Notes under the pieces: generated by a model
What the model was told of the DNA's origin: nothing
What the model saw: only the letters and a program-made list of their open reading frames with translations
Databases searched by the model: none
DNA from: Symsagittifera roscoffensis
Taxonomy: Eukaryota > Xenacoelomorpha > Acoela > Convolutidae
Length of the DNA: 64,000 bases
Reading direction: 5' to 3'
Assembly: GCF_963678635.1 (NCBI RefSeq)
Contig: NC_087069.1
Span: 51,222,938 to 51,286,937, forward strand
Program-made: the position numbers and the translations under genes
In this document: positions 24,801 through 30,702 of the stretch, piece after piece
Numbering within the stretch: the first letter of the stretch is position 1
Layout of the letters: the number at the start of each line of letters is the position of its first letter

Positions 24801-27391
24801 GTTCAGATTGCTTAATCGAAGTCGATATTGCCAGCAATGGAGTATTAATTGTAATATGTAACTTCATTTATAGATTTCATATCAGATTAAATTAACCTAA
24901 AGCAACCCTTTGAACCGATTAAGCCTTTCCAGCTCACCGATATTGCCAACAACTGTTATTAATTATCATAAGTAGCAGAAAAGTTGAAACAGACAACTTG
25001 CCAAAAGAGCAATTCGCCATTTTTGAGGAATTTTTGCATGCAAATTTGACTTTTTGGTGACTTTGAGACACTGTTCATTATTTTTTTTTGTGATTTGGTT
25101 TTTCACGTCCTCAAAAGAGTGATAAATACAAATGGCGTCAAAATGAGCAGTTTTAGCTTAATTAATTAACTATAATTTTTCAGGTTTCATATCTGGAGTG
25201 CCTGCCACAATGCAAGTGCACTCTAAAGTACAGAAGATGGCGGAAATCAACTTCCTCTGTGTGCACAAGAAGCTCCGTGCGAAGAGAGTCACTCCAGTGC
25301 TGATCCGTGAAGTGACGAGGAGAGTGAACAGGAAGGGTATATTCCAGGCAGTGTACACTGCCGGTGTGTTTCTACCCACTCCCTTCGCAACTGGAAGATA
25401 TTATCACAGGTAGCCGACAACAAGAGATGTTTTTATTGTCCCTACCATGGAAAATGGGGAGGAAATTTTGTCTTTGGTTGTGTTTTAGCTTTTCTTTGTT
25501 TCGTTCTTTTTGCCTTATGACGTCAGAATTTTAATATAATGTTAGAAGTTTTTATGGAAAAGGTCATAAAAAATGGAGGGCTTAAAATGCTAATTTTTTT
25601 TCGATGGGGGATTTGTCAACCAATCATAGCTCACTATTGAACAATTCAAAAGGAATAAGCGATGAATTTAGACAGTTTTTTCAACAGTTAAATTGTTCCT
25701 GTCGTTCGATTGGTTGAGAATTATCGCGCATTCGTTCCTTATTTCGTATGAATGAGAATAGTATAAAAGTGTACTCCGATTTGTATGAATGAGTCTATTT
25801 TTTTTAAGATCTCTCAACCCGAAGAAGCTAGTGGAAACGGGCTTCAGCGGCCTGAGGAAAAACCAGACGCTACAGCGCATGCAGAAACTGTACAAATTAC
25901 CGTCTGAAGTGAAGACGAAACGCCTTCGCAAACTGGAGCAGAAAGACTTGAAAAGTGTGACTAGTTTGGTCAATAATTATTTGGGTCAGTTTGCAGTGTC
26001 GCCTGTGTTTTCGGAAGAGGAGGTAAATTATAACAGTGAATTCAATCAGTCTACATTTTTTTCAGTTATAGTCGTTAATTTAAAGAGATATTTTTGTTTG
26101 TTGTGACCTTCATTCCATGTTTGTTCATTCCATTTTTACTGAGTTGTTTACCAAAGAAGTGAATGATTTTGAATGAAACTGCTGACATAATTTAACAACC
26201 ATTGAGAATTTGTTAATTTTTTTGCGACAATGTTGAAATACTGATGAGCAATCACTTGAAAGGATGGATGATTTGGAATTAAAATTCTGAAGAGTTATCT
26301 TGGATACTTGATCAAGTTTTCGAGGTCAATTAAGTTTCACAGATGCCGAGAAACCCATTAATTTTCAAATTAAAAAAACTAAAAAAAGGTGTTAAAAAAC
26401 TATAATAATTGTAAAGCTAAGTAGTGGTTTGTTCCTTTTTTGAGCTATATTTTCTGTCTCTTAGATCAAACATTGGTTTTCTCCGCGTGAAGATGTGCTG
26501 TACTGTTACGTGGTAGAGGATAGCAAAGGGAATCTGACAGATCTGATCAGCTTCTACAATCTGCCCTCCCAAGTCATGAACAACCCAAAGTACAAGGTAC
26601 GCCCATAATAAGACACGACACCTCGCAATAAATTATAACTAGCGTGAAATAAATAGCGTGAGGGAGCACATATAAACTTTACTAGTGTGTTACTCGCAAA
26701 GTTAAAACCACAACAGTCATCTTTTGAGCAAAATGAATTTTAGTTCAAAATGTTAGCAACTGAATGAATCCCATTTGGTGTAGAAAGAAAAATTTGGCAG
26801 AAGTAAGTTGGGTGAGGGGTGGAGGGGGGAGGGGGTGGGGGTGGTGTACAAATTCGGGTCAATATGGCTAAATCTGCTAAAGAGGGTTGTAAAGGTCGGG
26901 AAATTTAAATCCATTTGGTTCGAATCCCGCTTCGGTCACAGATGGAGGGGTCACAGTGTCATCCGCCTCCTCATGGTGGGACCGGTTGCGGCAAAATGGA
27001 TGATTTCTATCTCCCCCACACGGAAAAAAAGGCCCAAAGTTGAATGGTGGGAGCTGGCGCGGAGGCTAATAAAAAATAAAATAAGTATTGCAAATCTTGA
27101 GTTATAAAGATTGCGTAATATTATTTCGGAGTTTTTTCTCAGGAAATCAAAGCTGCCTATTCCTTTTACAACGTGCACACTGAAACGCCACTAACTCAAA
27201 TCATGCAAGATGCTCTCATCCTAGCCAAGCAAGACTCCTTCGACGTGTTCAACTGTCTCAACATCATGACTAATGCCTCATTCGTGGAAGAGTTGAAGTT
27301 CGGAATTGGAGATGGAAATCTGCATTATTACTTTTATAACTTCAAGTGTCCTAAAGTTAATCACGAACAAGTCGGTTTAGTGTTGCAATAG
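3003..27391 (+). CDS. NMT: Glycylpeptide N-tetradecanoyltransferase (N-myristoyltransferase), 9 predicted coding exons
   Basis: Transfers myristate from myristoyl-CoA to the N-terminal glycine of cytosolic proteins. Exons: 3003-3059, 3448-3538, 4786-4913, 6092-6212, 23634-23813, 25184-25409, 25809-26022, 26465-26596 and 27143-27391. All phases agree, giving 465 residues, normal for the family. Seen: the [10 protein letters not shown] entry motif, [13 protein letters not shown], the family signature [10 protein letters not shown] (about residues 213-222), the second signature KFGIGDG (about 435-441), and the C-terminal VGLVLQ, whose terminal carboxylate is the catalytic base in characterised enzymes. 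There are no frameshifts or internal stops in exons 3-9, so the gene looks functional. The first two exons are less certain. Intron 4 is 17.4 kb and contains a LINE and an opposite-strand receptor gene. Confidence 0.95.
3448..3538 (+). CDS. NMT: NMT candidate exon 2, GC donor
   Basis: The acceptor TTTCTTGCAG| is strong. The 91-nt exon encodes a Lys/Glu/Met-rich segment ([13 protein letters not shown]) without recognisable domain, as expected for the variable NMT N terminus. No GT donor gives the phase 1 that exon 3 needs. A non-canonical CAG|GCAATG donor does. Confidence 0.5.
3631..4036. repeat. 206-bp tandem duplication rich in TTATCAGATA motifs
   Basis: Positions 3631-3836 are repeated almost exactly at 3837-4036, with a few substitutions and a one-base run change. 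Each unit also has an internal half-repeat (GGATGTGT followed by GAAATTATCAGATA). Each unit carries about seven TTATCAGA or TTATCAGATA strings, so GATAA/TTATC motifs are very dense. It lies in an NMT intron. Confidence 0.85.
4082..4325 (-). repeat. tRNA-derived SINE, diverged copy
   Basis: Shares the tail (GGAAGGACCAACA...ACGG(A)GAACGGCTGTTGTG...CCTGTTT) and a degenerate head (CTTGAAGGCGGAAATGGCC on plus) with the copies near 5.5 and 5.9 kb. The tRNA-like head is on the minus strand. It is too decayed to show clean polymerase III boxes. Confidence 0.5.
4786..4913 (+). CDS. NMT: NMT exon 3
   Basis: Flanked by CTGACAG| and CAG|GTGAGC. Encodes the start of the conserved catalytic region, ending in [15 protein letters not shown], which matches the conserved (Y/F)xFWxTQPVP block of N-myristoyltransferases. 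Confidence 0.9.
5535..5755 (-). repeat. tRNA-derived SINE
   Basis: On the minus strand a tRNA-like head contains a perfect B box, GGTTCGAGGCC (complement of 5682-5692), and a CTCAA anticodon-loop-like string. The tail matches the neighbouring copies. It lies in NMT intron 3. Confidence 0.65.
5840..6088 (-). repeat. tRNA-derived SINE abutting NMT exon 4
   Basis: Same family as the copies at 4.1 and 5.5 kb. On the minus strand there is a perfect A box, TGGTGAAGTGG (complement of 6064-6074), and a worn B box. The tRNA-like head ends within a few bases of the exon 4 acceptor, so its antisense strand forms the acceptor's pyrimidine-rich tract. Confidence 0.65.
6092..6212 (+). CDS. NMT: NMT exon 4
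   Basis: Acceptor CCGTTTAG|, donor TTAG|GTAAGT. Encodes the GPIE...[17 protein letters not shown] block. The acceptor sits directly after an antisense SINE head, which supplies its pyrimidine-rich tract. Confidence 0.92.
6711..6799 (+). repeat. 89-bp perfect direct repeat, copy 1
   Basis: Identical, base for base by eye, to 7758-7846, 1047 bp away. The shared unit starts TGAGACAGTTTTTTTC and ends AATGTTTCTTCA. No element boundary is recognised at this copy. Confidence 0.85.
7758..7846 (+). repeat. 89-bp perfect direct repeat, copy 2
   Basis: Second copy of 6711-6799. It ends exactly where the LINE sequence seems to begin and overlaps the left arm of a 10-bp hairpin (7843-7866). Confidence 0.85.
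7866..8566 (+). pseudogene. LINE leading ORF, frameshifted
   Basis: Three overlapping plus-strand frames read in succession: 7866 onward, then 7876-8106, then about 8090-8566. Together they look like one protein broken by two small indels. The middle frame ends [12 protein letters not shown] and the third opens with KHRSNYNPL, then [17 protein letters not shown] and a Lys/Arg-rich tail ending at TAA 8564-8566. I recall similar WHD...SNN proteins in other invertebrate genomes but cannot name a family; an SGNH/esterase-like origin is possible but unproven. The basic C-terminal 60 residues suggest RNA binding. It is placed before ORF1, so it would be a third LINE ORF. Confidence 0.5.
8628..8917 (+). 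repeat. Four regularly spaced RNA hairpins upstream of LINE ORF1
   Basis: Four copies of a roughly 35-nt unit start at 8628, 8716, 8804 and 8884, with spacings 88, 88 and 80. Each has an outer GTGC/GCGC pairing (GTAC/GTGC in copy 2), an inner stem of TAGGAA against TTCCTA or variants, and a loop near TTAAG. Base changes preserve pairing: copy 2 changes the outer stem on both sides, and copy 4 makes GTAGGAA against TTCTTAC. The spacers between copies differ in sequence, so the hairpin is the conserved part. Confidence 0.75.
8987..9892 (+). CDS. LINE ORF1 protein (zinc finger, coiled coil, RNA-binding-like domain)
   Basis: An intact 301-residue protein. Residues about 8-65 hold Cys/His pairs spaced like a PHD/RING-type finger ([27 protein letters not shown]). 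Residues about 80-125 form a heptad-like coiled coil. Residues about 150-240 ([30 protein letters not shown]) resemble the RRM-like and C-terminal domain of LINE ORF1 proteins, and the C terminus is basic. ORF1 proteins bind element RNA as chaperones in related families. It ends at a TGA followed in the same frame by ORF2. Confidence 0.8.
   Translation: MAPSKPKNCCKTCTNPITAREAVFLCVSCGDSMHLTPKCTEMSERAIFGISEVSQNLLLICNACVRLNHRDRMLDKLASTRENNDIKPIVESVEEVKNQLQSLTSNIGNVEGIKDQITSLRTEMAPRPDSELTTSRTTKTSEPKTQKKKENYDGLRVRGIAESKAKSPRERYEHDVKEVKSILEFLKIDCPIDDVRRLGNYDGKKDRTLIIKTTSEHHRRLILLSLYKLKTYSKQVYMSKELSPEDQKIENDALKLRRKMIENEYDKKRLRIRNLKLQQNTNETDDKNLDNWENIPPEPEQ
9887..9895 (+). promoter_or_regulatory. Leaky-stop context between LINE ORF1 and ORF2 (CAA UGA CUA)
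   Basis: The ORF1 stop is UGA followed by CUA, a context known to promote readthrough in animal and viral mRNAs. ORF2 lies in the same frame with no other stop between. ORF2's first in-frame ATG (9962) falls after the conserved N-terminal FNVRSL motif of the endonuclease, so translation must enter upstream of it. Confidence 0.55.
9893..12776 (+). pseudogene. LINE ORF2: APE endonuclease and reverse transcriptase, broken
   Basis: Provides nicking and target-primed reverse transcription in this family. The endonuclease runs from 9905 ([28 protein letters not shown]). Reverse transcriptase follows with [15 protein letters not shown], the GPDN block, [20 protein letters not shown] and the catalytic YADD. 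The C terminus has [12 protein letters not shown]. Breaks: in-frame TAG at 11060-11062 between the two domains, a one-base shift near 11585, and in-frame TAA at 12294-12296. All frames are otherwise open, so the copy is fairly young but not able to act alone. Confidence 0.85.
12777..12849 (+). other. LINE 3' end: two mini-hairpins and (CTA)12 tail
   Basis: Directly after the ORF2 stop come GGGT-TGAC-ACCC (12778-12789) and GGGC-CAATGA-GCCC (12792-12805), two perfect 4-bp hairpins. Twelve CTA repeats follow (12814-12849). Short structured 3' UTRs with microsatellite tails are what the reverse transcriptase recognises in CR1-like elements. Confidence 0.7.
12850..13794. other. AT-rich intron sequence, no gene seen
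   Basis: Part of NMT intron 4 and, on the minus strand, the region 3' of the receptor gene. T-rich, with no recognised element. The receptor's polyadenylation signal should lie here but was not assigned. Confidence 0.4.
13795..14338 (-). CDS. Receptor last exon: TM3, cytoplasmic loop, TM4
   Basis: Acceptor TTACCAAG|. Splicing to the previous exon restores a Ser codon (AG+T). Encodes TM3 ([20 protein letters not shown]), a charged roughly 90-residue cytoplasmic loop and TM4 ([18 protein letters not shown]), ending in TAA. Confidence 0.85.
13795..21170 (-). CDS. Cys-loop ligand-gated cation channel subunit (nicotinic acetylcholine receptor-like), partial
   Basis: Five minus-strand exons with matching phases: 21024-21170, 18156-18238, 16186-16257, 14589-14929 and 13795-14338. 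Seen: the beta1-beta2 region ending [18 protein letters not shown], a 13-residue Cys-loop [15 protein letters not shown], four membrane segments, and TM2 reading [14 protein letters not shown]. Glu at -1' and Leu at 9' point to a cation-selective pore. No vicinal Cys-Cys is visible in the agonist loop, so it is probably a non-alpha subunit. Missing by eye: the signal peptide exon and the loop A exon (W-x-PD) between 18238 and 21024, so the model is incomplete or the gene is damaged. It lies wholly inside NMT intron 4, on the opposite strand. Confidence 0.8.
14466..14560 (-). repeat. tRNA-derived SINE head with perfect A and B boxes
   Basis: On the minus strand, A box TGGTTAAAAGG (complement of 14530-14540) and B box GGTTCGAGACC (complement of 14488-14498) are 31 bp apart. 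An arm TTCGA-CTCAAAG-TCGAA gives a CAA (Leu-type) anticodon. No proper acceptor stem follows, so this is a SINE head rather than a tRNA gene. It lies between two receptor exons. Confidence 0.65.
14589..14929 (-). CDS. Receptor exon: ligand-loop region, TM1 and TM2
   Basis: Acceptor TTATACTCAG|, donor AATAG|GTAAGC. Contains the pre-TM1 [11 protein letters not shown] segment, TM1 ([20 protein letters not shown]) and the pore-lining TM2 with GEK at its base. Confidence 0.88.
15725..15783 (+). other. tRNA-Lys(CTT)-like pseudogene or SINE head
   Basis: Reads GTAGCTGTGTGGATAGTGCG followed by TGAGACTCTTAAT (anticodon loop C-T-CTT-A-A) and a B box GGTTCGAATCT (15770-15780), in the order of tRNA-Lys. 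The anticodon stem and acceptor stem no longer pair and a T run follows. Confidence 0.5.
16186..16257 (-). CDS. Receptor exon: second Cys-loop cysteine
   Basis: Acceptor TTTTTTTTCAG|, donor TTTAT|GTAAAA. This 24-codon exon encodes [20 protein letters not shown]. Its Cys completes the 13-residue Cys-loop with the preceding exon. Confidence 0.75.
17199..17887. mobile_element. Unclassified 689-bp insertion with 15-bp target-site duplications
   Basis: Flanked on both sides by AAAATCAGAGATGGT (17184-17198 and 17888-17902). The insert is clearly richer in GC than the surrounding intron. It starts AGGGTCCTCAGT and ends CACTCGCAGATTTTT, without terminal inverted repeats, LTRs or a poly-A tail. No ORF of known type is present. 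A 15-bp duplication suggests target-primed retrotransposition, perhaps of a SINE-like RNA. Confidence 0.65.
18156..18238 (-). CDS. Receptor exon: first half of the Cys-loop, GC donor
   Basis: Acceptor GCTACAG|. Encodes [20 protein letters not shown] and YFPFDTQ. The donor is CAG|GCAAGT, a typical GC-AG intron donor, and splicing there gives phase 0 to the next exon, which supplies the second loop Cys. Confidence 0.75.
18248..18317. repeat. Short tandem repeat of an ATCATACGCCTAATAGGA unit
   Basis: The string ATCATACGCCTAATAGGA occurs three times, two complete copies and one altered (CCTTACAAGG), just upstream (minus sense) of a receptor exon acceptor. It lies in the intron side of that junction. 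Confidence 0.6.
21024..21170 (-). CDS. Receptor exon: N-terminal extracellular beta strands
   Basis: Acceptor ATTCAG|, donor GAAG|GTATGG. Encodes [20 protein letters not shown] then NVWTYMSYF and LAWDPS, matching the conserved ...DxNVWL...W-DP region of nicotinic receptor subunits. Confidence 0.75.
21171..23633. other. Intron sequence without recognised exon
   Basis: The remaining part of NMT intron 4. It contains two copies of the diverged repeat family and AT-rich sequence. The receptor's first exon or exons may lie here on the minus strand but could not be picked out. Confidence 0.4.
23634..23813 (+). CDS. NMT: NMT exon 5
   Basis: Acceptor TTCTAG|, donor GTCG|GTAATG. Encodes the highly conserved [20 protein letters not shown] and the following FLLWAL...PDWHVGVR region that helps form the acyl-CoA site in known enzymes. 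Confidence 0.95.
23814..25183. other. NMT intron 5, nothing recognised
   Basis: AT-rich intronic sequence with only short chance frames. No repeat copy or RNA motif was recognised. Confidence 0.4.
25184..25409 (+). CDS. NMT: NMT exon 6 (first family signature)
   Basis: Acceptor TTTTTCAG|, donor CACAG|GTAGCC. Contains the signature [12 protein letters not shown] followed by [16 protein letters not shown] and the tyrosine-rich QAVYTAG stretch, core of the N-terminal GNAT-like half. Confidence 0.96.
25809..26022 (+). CDS. NMT: NMT exon 7
   Basis: Acceptor TTTTTAAG|, donor GAG|GTAAAT. Begins with SLNPKKLVE, conserved in the family, and carries the inter-domain linker and start of the C-terminal half ([14 protein letters not shown]). 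Confidence 0.93.
26465..26596 (+). CDS. NMT: NMT exon 8
   Basis: Acceptor TCTCTTAG|, donor AAG|GTACGC. Encodes [19 protein letters not shown] and [10 protein letters not shown], matching the conserved (H)WF and SFY-LPS elements of the peptide-binding half. Confidence 0.94.
26810..26844 (+). other. G-quadruplex-forming G-rich tract in NMT intron 8
   Basis: A 35-nt stretch almost entirely of G with single T or A interruptions, containing at least five runs of three or more G separated by one or two bases. It lies on the transcribed sense strand of the NMT pre-mRNA. Confidence 0.7.
26917..26927 (+). other. Polymerase III B-box-like sequence
   Basis: GGTTCGAATCC is a perfect B-box match. The upstream sequence only loosely resembles a tRNA A box, so it is probably a SINE remnant. 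Confidence 0.3.
27143..27391 (+). CDS. NMT: NMT exon 9 (last, second signature)
   Basis: Acceptor TTTTCTCAG|. Encodes [14 protein letters not shown], the KFGIGDG signature and the C-terminal LVLQ followed by TAG. Length after the signature is normal, so the C terminus, which is catalytic in this family, is intact. Confidence 0.96.
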   Translation, partial: EIKAAYSFYNVHTETPLTQIMQDALILAKQDSFDVFNCLNIMTNASFVEELKFGIGDGNLHYYFYNFKCPKVNHEQVGLVLQ

Positions 27392-27590
27392 AAAAAGGAA
27401 GAGAATCGACTGCTCCAGAAGAAAAATGTGAAAGAGAATTTAAAACGATAGTGTTGAGAAAAATTACTAGTTTCTTCGAGATTTCTTGGACACTCTTAAT
27501 ACTAAAGGGGAAGTAAATATGAACTGCTGTTTTTGGGAATTGAAACAGACAATAAGTTTTTTCCATTCTTTCAAAAACTCAAAAAGTTTA

Positions 27591-27596
27591 AATAAA
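27591..27596 (+). terminator. NMT: Likely NMT polyadenylation signal AATAAA
   Basis: A consensus AATAAA about 200 bases after the NMT stop codon, the first canonical hexamer in the 3' flank. Confidence 0.5.
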
Positions 27597-28142
27597 AATT
27601 GAAAAAGGCTCGACGAATAACAGACCGAATTAATTATTTCCTGATTTTTTTTGCCTAAAATCCGAGCTGTGATACTCTGAATAAACGAACTGAATGATAT
27701 ACACAAGATTAGGTAATTCAAGTTCTCTGAGAATTCTTTGTCCGATAAAAAATCCTTTTAAGCTGCTGAAACAATCATATATTGCAAAGTTAAACATAAG
27801 ATAATATTGACCTTGAAAACAGTAAAGATAAGTAGAATAATAACTATGTACTTGAAAATATCCTCAAGTTTACTACTGCTTGAGCAGTATTACGCTCCCT
27901 GAGCGACAGGGGAAAATTTTATCTTCTATAATTGATAAAAAAATAATCGTTATAGGAGGTTTAAAATCAGAATTTTTCGTATAAGATTCTTCAAATTGAT
28001 TTTTTTCTGGCTTCACTTTTCCTAGTCTATAGCAATGTCTATCTGCCAACACGGATTCCATGAAGCGTCCAATTCCAAATATTGGTACCCGAATTTTCGC
28101 TTCAATAAGTGGCGTTCCAGTAGGGTCAATCGTGTCTCCAAT
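27597..28142. other. Spacer between NMT and the retroviral LTR
   Basis: AT-rich, no recognised gene. It ends TCTCCAAT immediately before the LTR, which should hold the integration-site duplication, but no match is found at the other end of the element. Confidence 0.4.
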
Positions 28143-28251
28143 TGTAGAATATGTAATTCTATGATCTCATATAGCCGGAAAACGCAGATAGATACTTGAA
28201 TTGATATCCGGATTATTAGTTATAAGTTACAGGCATGATGATATATACGTA

Positions 28252-29063
28252 TCAATTAGGGGTTTTAAAAAAAGCGGTATTTGGCCCGAAGTGAGAAATC
28301 GAAACCAGGGACAGGACTTCGCCAATGTCCCTGGCCAGTTCATTTTGCTCGGCCGGAAGTTTTCCCCCATAATCTCTCAATTGATTTGCGAGCCACAACG
28401 CCTCCGTTGAATTCATCGGTACGGTCATCTCGCACTCTACTCCATACTTGAAGTAGACGATAGTGATGTCAGAGATGTGGCGGTGTGTGCCGAGGTATGC
28501 GGCCACTTTCATTAGCTTTATTCGCAAGGGGAGTTCTGTGGGCTGGTTCCTGCCCCAAAAGAAGGGGGTAGCGTTCTCCCCCTCCTCAAACTGAAGGGCC
28601 CAGACGAAATGAGATTGGGTGGCCATGTGTTTTACGGGAAATTCGGCTCTAAATAGGACAAAATGGGACTTTTTATGAGTTAAATGAAAAGTTTGGCTAA
28701 AAGAACAGGTTACAAAATATTCAAAACAAATTATTGAAAGTTTATACCAAAAATTACTCACCTTTTAAAAGTAACTTGAATGTAGTAGATACGAAATAGG
28801 AATGATGCGCACAGCCCAAAATGGAACGTCCTATAATCCAGCAAATATTTGCAGTAAATATTTGTCGGAGACGAACGAATCGAAGCATGTGCATAATAGG
28901 GACCCAAAATGGTCGAAATTAAATACCAAGATGAGAATGATGAAGATATTTGAAATAATAAGAAAAGTTCAAGTAAAAGGGGATTTTGAATAAAACTATG
29001 TAGGTTTTGGATGCATTCCGGTAATAATTGCGACATGCCCTTCCCCTTTGTGGGGCCCCTCAT
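28252..29063 (-). CDS. Antisense LTR gene: downstream spliced ORF
   Basis: Two minus-strand open frames, 28762-29063 and 28252-28648, are separated by a 113-bp segment with a consensus donor (AAAAG|GTGAGT) and acceptor (TTTGTCCTATTTAG|). Joining them restores an Arg codon (AG+A), so phases agree. The second exon encodes about 130 residues of unknown type (QFEEGENATPFFWGRNQP, GVECEMTVPMNS), with an internal ATG at 28624. The first exon overlaps the end of the OTU-like gene in another frame and is hydrophobic. It may be a separate protein or the 3' part of one antisense transcript. No family recognised. Confidence 0.45.
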
Positions 29064-29955
29064 GTTGCTGCCAATACTGAAGGTAAATAGCTTCCGATCC
29101 GTTTTGACCGTGTTTATTCCCCGCGACGTAATTCCATTTCGGGGGACTTAGGTCGGTCCGGTACTCGTATATATGTACCCCGAGCATTTCGGCGAGCAGG
29201 TGCATGTCGGAATCAATGACCCCACGTGATAGTAACGTCGCATTGGGATCGTGAAAAGGATAATAGAACGAATCCAAACGTCCTCGTTCACGCAATTGCT
29301 GATCCTCTAAGGTCCGTTGCAAGCGGTACGACTGTACTTTTCTCCCGGTAATAAGGTAATGTAGGCAATCCAATAAACAAGAAGAAAGAGTGCAAGCGCC
29401 TTCGATCGTAATGGGTTCGTGCGTGTTGACGTTGGCACTATCGCAGTCTTGGGTGGCGATAGGTTTTTTCCCGGCAACGAAGACAGGGGCACGAGGTTTA
29501 TGCGATCGATTTCCCTTTGCTTTCTTCACCGGCGTCATAATCGTCCGGCATATTCGTTCGCGAGTCTTGGACGATAAATGTCGCATAGGAACCTCGTCAG
29601 ATAGGATCATCCGGGCTTCAATACATTTAATGCACTCGAAACAGACATTTCGACAGACATCACGGAGGTCTCCCTCTATGAAATACTTCGATCGCGCTTC
29701 TTGGTGTAGATCGTTATAGTTCCCCCGATGACTTAAGGTTGACCTATGTAAATTACGTATCACGGGGGTGACGTTAAGCTTTTGGAGAACGATTTTCCCA
29801 TCTCGGCGTAGGTATCCATCCACGAGGGAATACTTCTTCGCTCTAAGGCAGAAGGCGGTTCTTTTGTTTCGGGCAAGGCCGGGGGGTATTTTCCGTCGTT
29901 CTTTCGGGGTAGCGTGGAGATATTGGGATATTTGGGTATATAATTCAAAATCCAT
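28996..29955 (-). CDS. Antisense LTR gene: integrase-type H2C2 zinc finger fused to OTU-like protease domain
   Basis: A 319-residue protein encoded on the minus strand wholly inside the LTR. Residues about 40-112 resemble the N-terminal zinc-binding domain of gypsy integrases: GYLRRDGKIV, H70 and H76, RSKYF, then C-x2-C at 105/108 or 108/111. The catalytic core of integrase is absent. After a basic linker, residues about 175-315 resemble an OTU cysteine protease: EGAC (C188, where OTU enzymes have DGNC), LLAEMLGVHIYEYR, a late EAIYLQYW strand and GHVAII (H307, as the catalytic His). A Glu replaces the usual Asp, so activity is uncertain. Starts at ATG. The second copy in the other LTR is also intact, with two residue changes. 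Confidence 0.65.
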   Translation of the reverse strand: MDFELYTQISQYLHATPKERRKIPPGLARNKRTAFCLRAKKYSLVDGYLRRDGKIVLQKLNVTPVIRNLHRSTLSHRGNYNDLHQEARSKYFIEGDLRDVCRNVCFECIKCIEARMILSDEVPMRHLSSKTRERICRTIMTPVKKAKGNRSHKPRAPVFVAGKKPIATQDCDSANVNTHEPITIEGACTLSSCLLDCLHYLITGRKVQSYRLQRTLEDQQLRERGRLDSFYYPFHDPNATLLSRGVIDSDMHLLAEMLGVHIYEYRTDLSPPKWNYVAGNKHGQNGSEAIYLQYWQQHEGPHKGEGHVAIITGMHPKPT

Positions 29956-30090
29956 GATAAAGATGATAAATCGAATAATATGTAATAAGATGAAGAAACC
30001 GTTTAGAACGCTACCGAATGATTGATTGGTAAATAATAAAATAGTTAAGTTAAGATTGAATTAAACTCGTGTTTAATTAAGTTCGTGGGA

Positions 30091-30390
30091 TTAATTCCCC
30101 TCTTTAGTGAAAATAGTGAATGCAATAGCTCCCGCCAACCCCCCCAACTCGGGAACTATAAGGGCGAACTTTATGAAATTTAATGGAGTGATACTAGAGA
30201 TGATTTGACCCGGGCATGCAAAGCGCCGGACCCGCTTGACCCCCTGGGGGCCGAGTGATAACGGTTCCCGGAAGTGCAAATGGCCCCACCGGAAACCCTT
30301 AACTAATGATCCGATTGAGCTCATTTTTAAATATGTGGTAGCCCTGGATGAGGGAAGCTTAAGTTTGGAATTCCGGATCTCCAAGGTCAC
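30091..30390 (-). CDS. Antisense LTR small ORF with hydrophobic C-terminal segment
   Basis: 99 residues on the minus strand, 135 bp upstream of the OTU-like gene. The N-terminal half is basic and the C terminus has a hydrophobic run (FALIVPELGGLAGAIAFTIF) that could span or bind membrane. Open in both LTRs, with one Leu/Pro difference. No family recognised, and it could be fortuitous. Confidence 0.35.
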   Translation of the reverse strand: MTLEIRNSKLKLPSSRATTYLKMSSIGSLVKGFRWGHLHFREPLSLGPQGVKRVRRFACPGQIISSITPLNFIKFALIVPELGGLAGAIAFTIFTKEGN

Positions 30391-30702
30391 CCCGGCCCGA
30401 TTTATGCCCTAAACAAACAAACCCCCACACGACTCCCGGAGGCTACTTCTCGACCCCCAATGACCCTAGGGAGCTGAAACTTGGAGGGATGGTAGATAGT
30501 GACATGGTCTATCGTATATTAGGATGATGACCCTACTGGGTGACAATGGCACGGGCTATTAGCACTTGGGAATATCACCCCTTTTAGGTGTTAATGGGCT
30601 ATTTGCGAAAAATAATGCGCAAGGGCATATCGATTTTATGGCTTATATGTGTAGTATAACCCACCCCGGTAAAAAGGACCCCTATAGGTCTCAGCTCCCG
30701 GT

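Noticed and set aside
28138-28147. CCAAT as target-site duplication of the retroelement
   Set aside because: The sequence after the other LTR (CTTAT) does not match.
29390-29719. Plus-strand 109-codon frame inside the LTR, repeated in the other LTR
   Set aside because: It is the shadow of the antisense OTU-like gene; composition and codon pattern favour the minus strand.
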